A stretch of DNA of 64,000 nucleotides, taken from assembly GCF_963924675.1 (NCBI RefSeq), contig NC_089231.1, positions 72,043,191-72,107,190 on the forward strand. The letters run 5' to 3'. The position numbers were made by a program, and so were the translations under genes. Below the pieces are notes generated by a model, which was not told the origin of the DNA, made no database searches, and worked only from the letters and a program-made list of their open reading frames with translations. Shown here in pieces: positions 20,161 to 31,237 of the stretch. Every line of letters begins with the position of its first letter. The stretch's first letter is position 1. The DNA comes from Phocoena phocoena (lineage: Eukaryota > Chordata > Mammalia > Artiodactyla > Phocoenidae).

Positions 20161-20690
20161 TGAGAGGCCAACCCCTCACCTTCCGGCATCACTCACCTAT
20201 GTGCCTAGCGGGCTACACCGCAGGCTGCCACCCTGTCTCCCAGACCGCTGCCTTCCAGCTGCTGCGTCTCCAGCCTATGGCTAACCGTCTCCTGGCTGCA
20301 GGCCCCAGGCCGAGTGCAGGGGCTTTATCAGGGCCCGTGGGCGTGGGAGCCCATCGGGGAAACTGGAAACTCTTCCCCCCATGTTTGCCCTGGCTCCTGT
20401 CCGCGTCTCCCACCTCCCCCATGGCCCACCCTGACAGTCTGGGCCGGGCGGCCCCGGATGCCTCTCCTCCAGCTTTCAGAGCCTCCAACAGGCTCTCAGG
20501 AGCTGGGAGGCCCCTCAGAGGACATTCTGTTTTGTAGCCGGGGAAACGGAGGTCCAGGAGAGGGACTGACCCTCCCTAAGCCTCAGAGAAGAGGGCCTTA
20601 GCCTGTCTTGCCCGTGATGTATCCCAGAGCCTAGAAGCCAGCCTGGTGCTTGACACACCTTAGGCCTCAGCACTCCGCCCTCAGGCCCTC
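20161..20690. other. Unique intronic DNA
   Basis: Nothing recognised beyond a short MIR-like tract near 20,540-20,590 (GGGGAAACGGAGGTCCAGGA). Confidence 0.4.
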
Positions 20691-20840
20691 AGCTTGTGAC
20701 ATAGATTTGCAAATGAAGCCTCACTCAGAGAGGTGAAGTGACTCACCCGAGCTCACACAGCCTTTAAGCATCAGCCCAGGGTTTGAACCAAGGACCCTCT
20801 GACCCCCAAACCTTGGCTATTTCTACTTGCCCAAGATCAC
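20690..20840 (-). mobile_element. MIR (antisense)
   Basis: AGAGAGGTGAAGTGACTCAC, CCGAGCTCACACAGCC and CAGGGTTTGAACCAAGGACC. Confidence 0.65.
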
Positions 20841-21545
20841 AGCCTGAGCCAGCAGGTGAAACATAATGGGGCCTTCCAGGCACCACTCTCCCTGTCACAA
20901 ATGTCCCTCCTCGGCAGTGTCCCCACCTCCCCCATGCCCTGCCAGCCAGCTTTGGTCCTGATACCTTGGCCTCTGCCACAGTCCCCTGTCTGGTCCCGTC
21001 CACCAGTCCCTCATCCTTCAGGGCAGAGAGAGGGGGCCTCGAGCCCCACCGCCGGCTCCGCGAGATACTCAGGGGTTACCATCCCTGGATCCCTAGCCCT
21101 GAGAGACTCGGGAATCTCGAAACTGCACGGCAGCAGCTGTTCCAGCCACAGCCCTGGCTGCCAGCGCTGGGACAGAATTAGCTCTGTGTTGGGAGAAAAT
21201 TTCCTCCCTGGTCCCACGCCCACACCCAGGAGCTCGGGCTGAGTCACCGTAGTGGGGATCGAAGGAGCTGGCTGCCCAACAACCTACCCCATTTTCTTTG
21301 GGTTGGGATGGGGCTGCGTTTGGGCTTAGGACTCTGCAGCGGTGGGAAAAAGCAAGGAGCTTATGCCCTTCGACGTGGGCAACCTGCTTGCCCAGAGGGC
21401 CCAGGAAACCTCCAGTGCCTGACGGGAGCACTGAAGCAGGAAGACTGCCCCCACCCCCCCACCGCCACCGCCAAATGTCCACTCCGCTGCCTGGATCCCC
21501 CCCATTAGAATGATCCATGCCTTCTCCCCAGTGTGCTGTCTTCAC
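20841..21545. other. Unique intronic DNA
   Basis: No gene or repeat identified. Confidence 0.4.
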
Positions 21546-21775
21546 ATTCACTGCTCCCTGCTCTGTGCCCTGCAGGCTGAGCTGTAGGAATAATATTATT
21601 AACTCCCTGCCCTCTGACCTCCAGTTGACTCAATCCATGAAGGCCCAGCAGGGGCTGCAAGACAGGAAGAAAGCAGGTCAGGTGTTTATTGTCCCAGTGC
21701 CCTCCCTGCAGGGTCTCCATGAGTCGGTCACAGCTACACAACCTGGGTCCCAGTAAGCAGTCCCTCCCTGACCCC
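21546..21775 (+). mobile_element. Unclassified old mammalian repeat
   Basis: The order CCTCTGACCTCCAGTTGACT, GGCCCAGCAGGGGC, GTCAGGTGTTTATTGTCCCA, GCCCTCCCTGCAGGGTCTCC and GTCCCAGTAAGCAGTCCCTC matches a familiar dispersed mammalian repeat whose family I cannot name with certainty. Confidence 0.4.
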
Positions 21776-21797
21776 TCGGCCTAAGGGCAGGAAGGTC

Positions 21798-21834
21798 TCC
21801 TTGTATCTTAGACCTTGGGTCTAAGATACAAGGA
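21798..21834. repeat. Perfect 17-bp inverted repeat, 3-nt loop
   Basis: TCCTTGTATCTTAGACC, TTG, then its exact reverse complement GGTCTAAGATACAAGGA. The arms show no mismatch. It is too short for a canonical pre-miRNA and is followed by no T run. Confidence 0.9.
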
Positions 21835-21869
21835 TACATCATTTAGGTTGTCCACACTTTCTAAGTCCT

Positions 21870-22150
21870 CCCTTGCCTAAGCACTCATCAAGTCCTCATT
21901 TGAGTGGGTCATCTGTTTCCCGCTGAGACCCTGACCCAGAATCCAGACTCTCTGTGTCTCCCCCTCCGACACCCACATGTCTGTTTCCTAAACAGCTCAC
22001 AAATCTGTCCATCATTTCTGCCCGCCTGGGTGAGTGCTAGAGATCCCTAACCAGCATGTCACTTCCACTATAATTTCATTTTCCACCTAGTAGCTGGAGA
22101 GACCATTTCAAAATGCAAACCGCATCACAGCTCTCCCTGCTTAAAAGCCC
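21870..22150 (+). mobile_element. L2-like relic (sense)
   Basis: CATTTCAAAATGCAAACCGC, ATCACAGCTCTCCCTGCTTA and AAAGCCCCTGCC match the L2/LINE 'restricted, few copies' segment. Classification is tentative. Confidence 0.4.
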
Positions 22151-22312
22151 CTGCCTACCCTAGGACTGAGTGGAGGCTGGACCCCAGCCCCAGAGAGAAT
22201 CCTGACTGGGAAGCAGATTCCTGGCCCAGGTAGAGGGCGGACTCTTCCTTGCAAACCCAACCCCACTATTTTACTGCAGACCCAGCAGCTATTCCAGCCA
22301 CAAAAGACCCCC

Positions 22313-22711
22313 AAGATTGTTTGGATGTATGTGTCTCTTTGGACATATGTCCAAGATTGTTTGGACGTATGTCTCTCTTTGTTTGGACGTATGTCTCTCT
22401 TTGTTTGGACGTATGTCTCTCTTTGTTTGGACGTATGTCTCTCTTTGTTTGGACGTATGTCTCTCTTTGTTTGGACGTATGTCTCTCTTTGTTTGGACGT
22501 ATGTCTCTCTTTGTTTGGACGTATGTCTCTCTTTGTTTGGACGTATGTCTCTCTTTGTTTGGACGTATGTCTCTCTTTGTTTGGACGTATGTCTCTCTTT
22601 GTTTGGACGTATGTCTCTCTTTGTTTGGACGTATGTCTCTCTTTGTTTGGACGTATGTCTCTCTTTGTTTGGACGTATGTCTCTCTCTGTTTGGACGTAT
22701 GTCTCTCTTTC
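22313..22711. repeat. 22-bp minisatellite, 16 uniform copies
   Basis: The core GGACGTATGTCTCTC recurs exactly every 22 bases from 22,363 to 22,693 (16 copies), joined by a TTTGTTT spacer. Two diverged units precede it (GGATGTATG at 22,323, GGACATATG at 22,340) and one late unit has CTCTCTGT for CTCTTTGT. Since 22 is not a multiple of three and the unit lacks stops, plus-strand frames stay open as a 22-residue periodicity; these are artefacts of the repeat. Confidence 0.97.
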
Positions 22712-23490
22712 CAGGCCAAAAGGCTACTCTGGCCCCCACCGTGGGTCCAATGCACAAACACTACGAATTCTCCCGGCCACTCAGCTTACATCCAAAGCGG
22801 TCAGGGAAATAGCCTGGGTCTCTCCCCCGTAAACAGTGCCCCAGCCCCTGGAGGTGGCCTGTAAACAGATTTTCTCCCATGCTTATAACCCACTGGACTG
22901 GGAGGCCCGGCATCCCGTTCGCTTAATCACCTGAAGTCAGCCTTGAGTCCACTCACGTAAATAATCCCCAAGCTGTGTACACAGAGTATCTGGAAGGCAG
23001 CAGGCACAGGGGTTTTACGTGAGCCGCTCAGGATGTGGTCGGAGGAGGCTGCCAGTGGTGGTCGCCGTCTCCCCAGTGCTGGCAATGCCCTCAGTGTTCT
23101 GCTCATGGCGTGGGCTTGGAGCCCAGACTCTGAGTGGCTCCTGGGTGCCCTGCGAGTTGTTCCAGCCCCTGTCCCCCTAAATCCAGGCCAGCACAGCCCA
23201 CCTTCAGCCCTGAGGGCCAGGCTGCATCTGATACCGCCCCAGAGCATGGCTTCTCCTCTGGGTACCTTGAGATGCGTGGAAGGGAGCAGCCAAAGGAACT
23301 GTCCCCATCTTTAGTGCCCCAACCTGCTGCGGGAAAGAAGGGCGAGGAAGCTGAAGACCGGCCTCATCTGCTTTTGCAGCCCCTCCCTCTCTCTCTGTTA
23401 CTCTGAGAACCTTACCAGGCCCCTGAAAGTCACTCCTGGACATTCTGGTAAAGAGCTTTTGACCCTAGAATGCCAGGGTTAAATATTATA
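22712..23490. other. Unique intronic DNA
   Basis: No gene or repeat recognised. Confidence 0.4.
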
Positions 23491-23494
23491 ATAA

Positions 23495-23700
23495 TCACCA
23501 AAATATCAATATTTTATTGAGCACCTACTATATATGCCAGGACATTGAGAAGCACCTTATGTGTATCATCTCACACAAACCCAGGGGGATGATTATGGCC
23601 ATTTTAGAGTTGAGGAAGCCAAGGCCAGAGAGGTTAAGAGTCTTACCCAAAGTCACGTGGCTAGTGAGAGGCAGAGGTAGGATTTGAACCCAGATTAAGA
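23495..23700 (-). mobile_element. MIR (antisense)
   Basis: TTGAGCACCTACTATATATG, ATTTTAGAGTTGAGGAAGCC, GAGAGGTTAAGAGTCTTACC and GTAGGATTTGAACCCAGATT. Confidence 0.8.
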
Positions 23701-23739
23701 ATACAGTACTCTTTCTTTTATACCTTACAGGATCTACTT

Positions 23740-24015
23740 GGCAAATGTCTTTAGATAAATCCCTGACCATTTGGGGCCTTGGTTTCCACAACTATAAAAC
23801 AAGGAGGTTGGAGTTGATGGCATCAAAGGCTCTCTTCCAGCTTTAAAATATGCCATAATTGAACGGGCCAAGTGTCTGTCTATTCCTAGCCTTGTGCCCA
23901 TAAAAAGACAGCATGGCTCAGCTCCACGCTGTGTGACCCTAGACAAGTTGCTTTACCTCTCTGAGCTATAGTAGGGTTGCCTATAAAATGGCAATAATAA
24001 AACCTTCCTTTCAGA
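23740..24015 (+). mobile_element. MIR fragments (sense)
   Basis: Two pieces: 23,755-23,850 (TTGGTTTCCACAACTATAAA) and 23,915-24,010 (ACGCTGTGTGACCCTAGACA, TTTACCTCTCTGAGC, CTATAAAATGGCAATAATAA). Confidence 0.65.
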
Positions 24016-24189
24016 AAATCCAGGAATCTGGATGAAGCGATCTCTTGGGACCCCTTGCAGGATTAAGATCTCTGGGATGGAAGTTCAAGGTTAATTTACA
24101 AGCCTCCCCACCACAAAGACCCCAAGTCTGGGGTCCTTACTGACTGTGACAGTGTTGTCTCAGACTCGCCCCCCTCCCCCTTCCCAGCT

Positions 24190-24430
24190 GCACAGTGGCT
24201 AAAAGCCCATACTTGAAAGTCAGCCAGACCAGGTTTAAAGGCCCTTCCTCATTCAGTGGCTGTGGACATATTACCTCTCTTCTCCAAGCCTCATTGTGCT
24301 CATTGGTAAAATGGGGCTGATATTATTACCTCCCTCCTAGGGTTACCGTGAGCATATCACAAAACGATGAGGTGAACGTGGTATCTGGTGCGCAGCAGGT
24401 GCTCAGCAAACGTTTGTATAGAAAAATCAG
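24190..24430 (+). mobile_element. MIR (sense)
   Basis: CAGGTTTAAAGGCCCTTCCT, CTTCTCCAAGCCTCATTGTG, GGTAAAATGGGGCTGATATT, and GCAGCAGGTGCTCAGCAAAC at the right end. Confidence 0.75.
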
Positions 24431-24930
24431 ATGGTGACGTGCCTGTGAGATCCGGTAGCATCCCTGTCTCATGGAGGGAGGGGAGAAAGCCAGGCCGAAT
24501 ATCCAGTTTGCAGATGCTGAACCAAAGCAAAGGGCTGTGTTACCAGGAAACTCACAGAGCTCAAAGATGAGCCTGGATGGTGTCTGGAAGTAGAGGAGGG
24601 CTGGGAGCCAGCCAGCGGTTGCTCTCAGCCTCCTCCTTCCAGACCAGATGCCGCCCGGGGCCGGATGAGGAAACGGTGGCTACTGCCATTCCCTCCCCGT
24701 CTCGGCCCCTTCTCCCTTCCTGGCATCCCCACATCCTCTGCCAGAGCTTCTGCAAAGCATTTTTCAACTTGACTATAGTCCCTCGGTTAAAACAAGCATT
24801 GTCCCACTTCCGGCCGCACAGGGCATTAAAGCATAACAAGGAGGTGCCCGGGCTATGTGGCCTCGGGCCCATTCTCCACATCTCCAACCTTCCGTTTCCA
24901 ACCTGGCACACAGAGATGGCCCAACATACT
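24431..24930. other. Unique intronic DNA
   Basis: Nothing recognised. Confidence 0.4.
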
Positions 24931-24939
24931 GGGAAGATG

Positions 24940-25115
24940 AAGGAAAATGATTATATGAAGCACCTAGCAAAACAGCCAGCCGCTCATAGGGCCTCAGACG
25001 ATGCCAATTCCCCCTTATGCCCATTTAACAGATAAGAAAACTGAGATTCAAACAAGTTTCATGATCTTTCCCAAAGTTACCCAGAAACTGAGCAATGGGT
25101 ATAACCAGGAGCTCT
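24940..25115 (-). mobile_element. MIR (antisense)
   Basis: TGAAGCACCTAGCAAAACAG, CCATTTAACAGATAAGAAAA, CTGAGATTCAAACAAG and CCCAAAGTTACCCAGAAACT. Confidence 0.65.
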
Positions 25116-25169
25116 AGGCTGGACTTTGGGCTTCTCCTCTCCTGGTTTTCCCTGGAATCATTTTCCGTA

Positions 25170-25395
25170 TCACTTAGAACTAGATTTCAATTCCACCTCC
25201 AGCACTTAGAGGCTGTGTGACCTTGTATGGGTTGCTTCACCTCTCTGAGCCTCAGGCTCCTCATCCATAGCATCTTTCTCTAGGAGTTGTGAGGATACAG
25301 TAAAACAAGGCTGGTAAAGTGCTTGGCATTGTGCCTGCCATGATCACAATTACCAATACTATTAATACCAGTAATTAGTAATATTACAGGAAAGG
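25170..25395 (+). mobile_element. MIR (sense)
   Basis: GAGGCTGTGTGACCTTGTAT, CACCTCTCTGAGCCTCAGGC, TTGTGAGGATACAGTAAAAC, CTTGGCATTGTGCCTGCC and an ATTAATACCAGTAATTAG tail. Confidence 0.8.
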
Positions 25396-26035
25396 GGGGG
25401 ATTTATCTCACAGCGGTAAAACTGGAAAATATGTTTCCACCCTCTTGGTGGGGTCCTTTATTTTAGGATCCAAGGAGAACTTGGCAGGACACAGCCTTTT
25501 CTAGAATTCCCAGAATGTCAGGGAACATGGGGTAAATTGGAGACACCAGGAGGCTGCAGCGTCACGTCACAGACCCCTTTCCAGCCTTCTCCCATGTCCC
25601 ATCTGCTGGTCGCCTAAGCAGCCCTGAGGCCCCAGCACATCTAGACGAGAGCAGCCCCGCCCAGGCCCCTCACTGTCTGCCCAACAGCCCTGTTCACTCC
25701 GGGCCACTTTGTTTCGGAGACTTCCTGCCTCTGGCCTGGAACGTTCTCCTCCATGGCCCTGTCACAGGAGGAAGTGTGCGCAGCATGGGCCTGGGGTTCC
25801 AGGAGTGCGGTTTGGCACCTTTGCCTGGGAGAGGTCAGAAAACAGAAGCCTTATTGGAGGGTGAGGGAGGGGAAGGGAGGGCGAGGTGGGGTCCCTTCCA
25901 GATAGGCTGACTCAAACCCTCCAGGAGGCTGAGAAACTTCCCACAGATGGCCTTGACATTGGGCTAACGGAAAGCTCAGAAGGCCAAGGATTCTTCCCTG
26001 CAATTCTCCGATCCTCCTCTCTCTCTTCCTCCATC
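25396..26035. other. Intronic DNA, partly L2-like
   Basis: CCTCTGGCCTGGAACGTTCT at 25,730 is reminiscent of sense L2; the rest is unique. No exon is evident. Confidence 0.35.
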
Positions 26036-26705
26036 CTTCCAAGAAATATTTATTAAACACCTATTGTGTGCCAAGCCCAGATCCAGATCCAGATCCAGGG
26101 GCTACAGCAGGGAACAAAATGGACACATTGCTTCCCTGGAGGGGCTGGCATTCTCAAGGGTGAGGATTGGGTAACAAACAGATAAACAAATTTGTAATAA
26201 AGAGGACAAACACCTCTAGAGCCAAACTGCCTGGGTTTGAACCCCTGCCCTGCCATTCACCAGCTGCGTTACTGTGGGCAAGTCACCACATCTCTCTGTG
26301 CCTCAGTTTCCTCATCTGAAAAATGGGGGTGATAGCTCTTTCCTCATAGGGTTGTTACGAGGATTAAATGAGTTTATGTTGGTAATGTTTAGAAGCATGC
26401 CTGGTTCATTGGAAGCAGTATGGAAGTGCTGGAAAAATGAAACGAATATAACAGATGATGATATATGCTATGAACTAAAATATAAAGAGGAGTGGGGCAT
26501 AGAGATGGGGGCGGGGTGCTATTTTAGGCAGAGTGTTCCGAGAAGGCCTCTCTGATACGGAGACCTTTGAGCAGACTTGAATACAGGGAGAGGGAGATGT
26601 ATCACTATCTGATGGAAGAGCACTTCAGGCAGTGGGAAGGGTAAGTGCAAAGGCCCTGAGGCAGGAGCAGGTTTAGCAGGTTCAAGAAACAGCATGAATC
26701 CATTC
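26036..26705 (-). mobile_element. L2 (antisense) split by a nested MIR
   Basis: Left part: AAGAAATATTTATTAAACAC, CTATTGTGTGCCAAGCC, ACAGCAGGGAACAAAATGGA and GTAACAAACAGATAAACAAA. Right part resumes after 26,425: GAGAAGGCCTCTCTGATACG, TTTGAGCAGACTTGAATACA and GTGCAAAGGCCCTGAGGCAG. A (CCAGAT)4 run sits at 26,078-26,100. Confidence 0.8.
26212..26425 (+). mobile_element. MIR (sense) inside L2
   Basis: CTGGGTTTGAACCCCTGCCC, CCAGCTGCGTTACTGTGGGC, CTGTGCCTCAGTTTCCTCAT, TGTTACGAGGATTAAATGAG. A near-complete copy in opposite orientation to its host L2. Confidence 0.85.
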
Positions 26706-27150
26706 ATTCAAACATCCATTCAATAAGCAGCTAGTGAATACCTTCTAAGTGTCACACTGCTTGTTGGAGACTGTGGGAGTCTATGCCCCCAAGTAGGGGA
26801 GGTGGGTGCAGGAACATGGCATAGTCAGTGCTCTGAGATGTCACCTAAAATCCAGACTTCCAGCAAACCAGCCCTATTGGGCCTGCATCACAGACAGGAT
26901 GGGGTTCTTGGCAGCCTCCCTATGTTCAACCCCTTGACTCTGGGGCAACGAGTCTGGTGTGATTCACCATGGAGCCTGCCCTGGCTCTCTACTGCTGTCG
27001 AAACAAGAGCAAGATAAGAGAAAGATGAACAGTCATTCTCACTTTCAGCTTTAATGGGAGAGTGTGGATTTCTTTGTGGAAGTGGAGAATGTTCTGATGT
27101 TAGTCAATCGTGTCTCCTGCCTGACCTTGTTGCTGGCTGAGTTTGTGGCC
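26706..27150. other. L2 edge plus unique DNA
   Basis: 26,700-26,770 repeats the antisense L2 terminus (CATTCATTCAAACATCCATT); after that nothing recognised. Confidence 0.4.
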
Positions 27151-27159
27151 CTGGCTCTG

Positions 27160-27545
27160 TACAAAGCAAAGGGAAGGTAGCCAGGGAAATCAGGGGAGGC
27201 TTCTGGGAGGAAGTGACATTTGAGCTGAGGCTTGAGGGGTACGAAGCCTTTGCTTAATGGAGCAGTGGAAGGAGAAGGCATCTCCGCAGAGGAAACTGTG
27301 TGCAAAGGTACAGAGGCTGGGTAATGTGAGGTTAGATTGTGTGTGGGTGTCTGTGCGTGTGTGTCTGTGTGTGTGTGGCGGGAATTTTGGGGGGATGGCA
27401 GGAGACGTGGCTGAGAAAAGAAGAGGGGTTCAGATTATGAGACCTCCTGCAAGGTGCCAAATTTATCCTGTGGGCAATAGGGAGCCATGGGTGGTTTTTA
27501 AGCAGAGGGGTGCCCATTTTTCTAAACAACCCCAGCTCTAGCCCA
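27160..27545 (-). mobile_element. L2 (antisense)
   Basis: GGAGGAAGTGACATTTGAGC, TGTGCAAAGGTACAGAGGCT and GGCAATAGGGAGCCATGGGT with TTTTTAAGCAGAGGGGTG. A (GT)n-rich insert lies at 27,339-27,378. Confidence 0.75.
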
Positions 27546-28500
27546 GGTGGCTCATACGGAGACTGCATTGGAAGAGGAGAGACTGGAGGCAAGAGGCTAG
27601 CAAAAGACCTGATGAACTGAGTGAGAATCCCCCACCAGCTCCAGGTCCACTCAGAAGTGGCAGTTTTTGGAGGCTTCAGAAATCAAGGGCCCCATCACAG
27701 AGCCGGGGAGTCTGGCAATCTCCCCATTTTCTTGAGGGAATTCTTCCTCAGCCGGCATGGGCACATTTGCCTCAAGAGCTGTTTCCATGGCAACTGCCAA
27801 TGCTCCAAGAAAAATCTTGGATGAGCAGAGGAGTAGGGACAGGATACACCAAAATGAGTCTTCATGGAAGAAGCCAGGTCACACTGGCCAGTCCCAGGGG
27901 CTGAGACCCAACCCCAGCCCGAGAATCCCTGATGGCCACAGATGAAATCTAGTCACCATGGCAACACTGATTCCCCATCCTTGGGTGTCACTGGGGATGG
28001 GGAGAGACAGGAGGGAGGAAATGCCAAGGGGCAGCCAGACCAGTAGCTTACAAGGTATGCTAATCCTAGGATGGGTGTGAGAGGCAGGTAAGTGAAGAAC
28101 ATGGGTGCAGATGAAAGAGCAGCCTCTGGGGTCTGATTTTTGGATTCAGAAAGGCATCCCCTACCCAAAAATTGATGCCTGGTAAACCCTGTTGCTAGGC
28201 CTTGAATTCCACCATTAGAGTTCTACTTTTAACTCCCCCACAATTAACTGCAGTAAAAGTAACAATGGCCTGTGGGCCAACACTCCCACCACCACCACCA
28301 TTCACTGGCTCAGGCTGGTTGGGGGCAAGGCTGGAGCAGTTGTGGGTGTGGAGAGAAGCGAGGGAGAGAATAGTTTATGCTAAATGATGGGGGTGGCAGG
28401 ACATCTCAAGGATGCAACCTGATCCCCCCCTCCCTGTCTTCCACTCCAGCAAACCTGAGGAGTGCATTGAGGGCTGAGCTTAGAGAACAAACTGACAGAA
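27546..28500. other. Unique intronic DNA
   Basis: No gene is supported; (CCA)n-like run at 28,285-28,302. Confidence 0.4.
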
Positions 28501-28504
28501 CCTC

Positions 28505-28615
28505 CCATGGTGTCCCTGGTTTGCTGTGTGACTTTAGGCAAGCACTTTCCCTCTCTGATCAGGCCTCAGTTTCCACATCTCTAAAATGGACAGGTTGGAC
28601 TGAGAGAGGAAGACT
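28505..28615 (+). mobile_element. MIR (sense)
   Basis: TTTGCTGTGTGACTTTAGGC, CTCTCTGATCAGGCCTCAGT and ATCTCTAAAATGGACAGGTT. Confidence 0.75.
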
Positions 28616-28834
28616 TTGGAGTGGAGGAAAGAGAGAGTAGGAAAGCAAAGAAAGTTGGGGTGCAGTGTGGAAGAATTATGGGGGTTGCAGAGCTATGAAA
28701 GACAGAAGGCAGAAATGTTGCTGTTATGTAATCATTAGCTATTCCTTGAAATAGGATTTGGGGGAAGGTTAGACATCCAGCTCATCAAGCTCAGGCTCTC
28801 ACTGAGGCCAGATGGTGGAGGGGCTGAGTGCCCA

Positions 28835-29020
28835 GCTGGGGAGCCAGGTTGCCCGGGGTTAATCTCAGCAGTGGAGGATCATTTACCTGCCCTCTGCCTC
28901 AGTTTCCCTATTTGCAAAGTGGGGAAAATTGTAATACCTCTTGCACTGAACTATTCTGGGATTAAATAACTTGACACACGCAGAGCGCATAGCATAGATC
29001 CTGTTTCTTGTTATCTCACT
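28835..29020 (+). mobile_element. MIR (sense)
   Basis: TCTGCCTCAGTTTCCCTATT, TGCAAAGTGGGGAAAATTGT, GGGATTAAATAACTTGACAC and CAGAGCGCATAGCATAGATC. Confidence 0.75.
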
Positions 29021-29555
29021 ATTGATGAGACAAGGCTAAAAGCATCTAATTGGGGGGCATGTGCGTGCGCGCGTGCCTGATCCTGACGTTACTAAGTTTC
29101 AGGGAAGGGATGTTAAGGGGAAAAGGCAGCCCAGATCAGGAGGCTGGATGGAGATAAGCTGCAAAAAAGAGGAAGGGAGGGCCCCTGGCTGTGAGCACTG
29201 AGCTCTGTTCCCCTTCGCCAGCCCAGGGAGGTCAGCGACATGCACGCACCCACCCAGGACAGGGCGGCAGGGTTCATGGGGAACCGCCGGCTGGGTCCAG
29301 GGAGGGGCCACAGGGGGGAAACTTGGACCTCAAGTCCTTCCAAGACGACACACTCACTTGTGCCCCCAGGAGCCCAGTGCCCCTTGAATGCGTGGCGGTC
29401 AAGGCCTCTGGGCATTTGCTCTTACAGGTTGCTGTGCTGGGGGTCAGAGGAACCTTTTCCTGTCCTGCTCCCCCCAGCCTTGCTACGCACTGGACAAAAA
29501 GACAGGCAGAACGGAGAGCAAATGGTAAGAAGACAGAGAATGATCCTGCTGGCAT
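29021..29555. other. Unique intronic DNA
   Basis: Contains GTGCGTGCGCGCGTGCC at 29,061-29,077, a short Z-DNA-prone purine-pyrimidine run. No exon seen. Confidence 0.4.
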
Positions 29556-29559
29556 GTGC

Positions 29560-29780
29560 CAGACATCTGGCTGGATGCTTTGCCTTCCTTATCTCCCCGT
29601 AGCCTGACCAGCTCCCCACCCAAGACGGGGATGGTTATTATCCCCACTTAACAGGTGTTGAAACTGAGGCTCTGAAAGGAACCTGGTCAGGATCACCAGA
29701 CAGCCCTGGTGGAGCCAGGACTTGAACTTGGATCTGTGGTCTCCAGAGCCCGTGCTCCAGTGCACCCCAGCCGCAATCCA
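29560..29780 (-). mobile_element. MIR (antisense)
   Basis: TTATTATCCCCACTTAACAG, GTGTTGAAACTGAGGCTCTG, CCAGGACTTGAACTTGGATC and CCAGAGCCCGTGCTCC. Confidence 0.75.
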
Positions 29781-29984
29781 CACAGCTGTTTAAAATGTTC
29801 TCCTGTCCTTATCACAGCGCTTCTAAGAGTCCTGGGTGGGCTGCTGGCCTCTTTCACTGCTAGGCCGTGACAAGCCTTCAGGCCACATTCCTTCCTCTCC
29901 CTCCTTCTTCCCCGGGTTCCCAGGTGCAGCCCTGGTAGGGGAGGAATCTAAGCCACTGAGAGGCTGGGGGTGGGAGGTGGTGAT

Positions 29985-30205
29985 AACAGTGGCCCTTACT
30001 TGTCAGGCGCCAACTGTGTACCCAGTGCCTCTACTCAGAACAAACCTTTAAGGTGGGTATTTTCATTCCCATTTTGCAGATGTGGAAACTGAGGCACAGA
30101 AAAGCAAAGCCACTAGCCCAAGATCCCACAGCTAGGAAGAGGCAGAGGTAAGATTTGAACCTGGGCTGTTCTGACACGGGGGCCCACACCTTCAATCACC
30201 GTGAC
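29985..30205 (-). mobile_element. MIR (antisense)
   Basis: TTTCATTCCCATTTTGCAGA, TGTGGAAACTGAGGCACAGA, CCCAAGATCCCACAGCTAGG and GGTAAGATTTGAACCTGGGC. Confidence 0.85.
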
Positions 30206-31235
30206 TGCCCTTGATGTTCTGCGGCTTGCTGGCTGGGGACTCCACTGTGTGCAAGGCCCTCTGTTCCTGCACCCGCTGACTCCCCCATGCACAGGGCAGG
30301 CAGGGGAGCCGTGTCTCACATACCCACAACCCCACCTCAAAGAGCCCTCAGTGACCCGACTTACCCACCTCTGGCCAGTGCGGTCGCCACACGCCAGGCT
30401 CCAGAGCAGGCAGGGGGCTGCAGAGGCACGTCCAGCCGGAGGACCCCTGGGAGATCCTGCAGGCCTGAGCCGCCCCAGCCGCACCCCGCCCAGGCTGCCA
30501 GCACCAGGCACAGGGCCCCTGGGGCACTCAGGCAGGCTCTGGCCCCCTGGAATTGCCTGGCTCCAGCCCAGGCAGCTGACGGAAGGGCTGGCATTGGTGG
30601 AGTATGTAGGAGATCCCACCCTGTTCCCAGGCTTGGGGGGAGGAGAGACAGGCTGCCCTCCCCCTTGACCCTATAACTGTGCTGTCACCTTTTCCCAAGG
30701 AGAAACTCAGCCTTGCCCGAGAAAGGGTCTCACTGGGAAGACAGTTGAAGCCCAGAGGAAATGTCAGAATCCTTAAAAGCCACTGCTGGAGAGGCTATAG
30801 GCTCGAGGGGTCTGCCCCCTCCATGTTACAGAAAAAGGAAACTGGCTCAGGGCAGCGGAGGGCTTAAGCCTCACACAGCTGCAGCAAAGCCAGGCGCCAA
30901 GGCCAGCCTGACCCCTGAGATCTCAGTCATACTCAGTCTCTTCATCTGCAAAGCGGGCCAGTGTAAGGCTTACATGAGATCACAAATGCAGGGTATATAG
31001 GTTGACCAGTCATCCCAGTTTGGGGGTGTCCTGAGAAATAGGACTTTCGGTGCTAAAACCAGAACGTTCCAGGCAAATCAGGACAGGCAGGTGGCCCTGC
31101 CTATATGAAAATCCCAGCTCCAACAAACACACCCTGTGGCTGTGATGTTTAAAGGAAGCTACTTCTGGAGTCGGATAACATCGACTTTGTTATTCTAGCT
31201 CTGTCATCATTTTAAAAAAAAAAAAAACTTTTATT
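30206..31235. other. Unique intronic DNA, GC-rich to 30,620
   Basis: No exon or promoter that I can support. A weak MIR trace lies at 30,825-30,890 (GTTACAGAAAAAGGAAACTG). Confidence 0.4.
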
Positions 31236-31237
31236 TT

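Noticed and set aside
21798..21834. microRNA precursor or Rho-independent-type terminator
   Set aside because: The stem is too short for a pre-miRNA, there is no T run, and this is eukaryotic DNA.
22313..22711. CRISPR array
   Set aside because: Units are head-to-tail with no variable spacers, in a mammalian genome.
22141..22864. Long open frames of 163-206 residues on both strands through the 22-bp array
   Set aside because: A stop-free unit of 22 bases repeated 16 times keeps several frames open at once; no non-repeat domain is attached.
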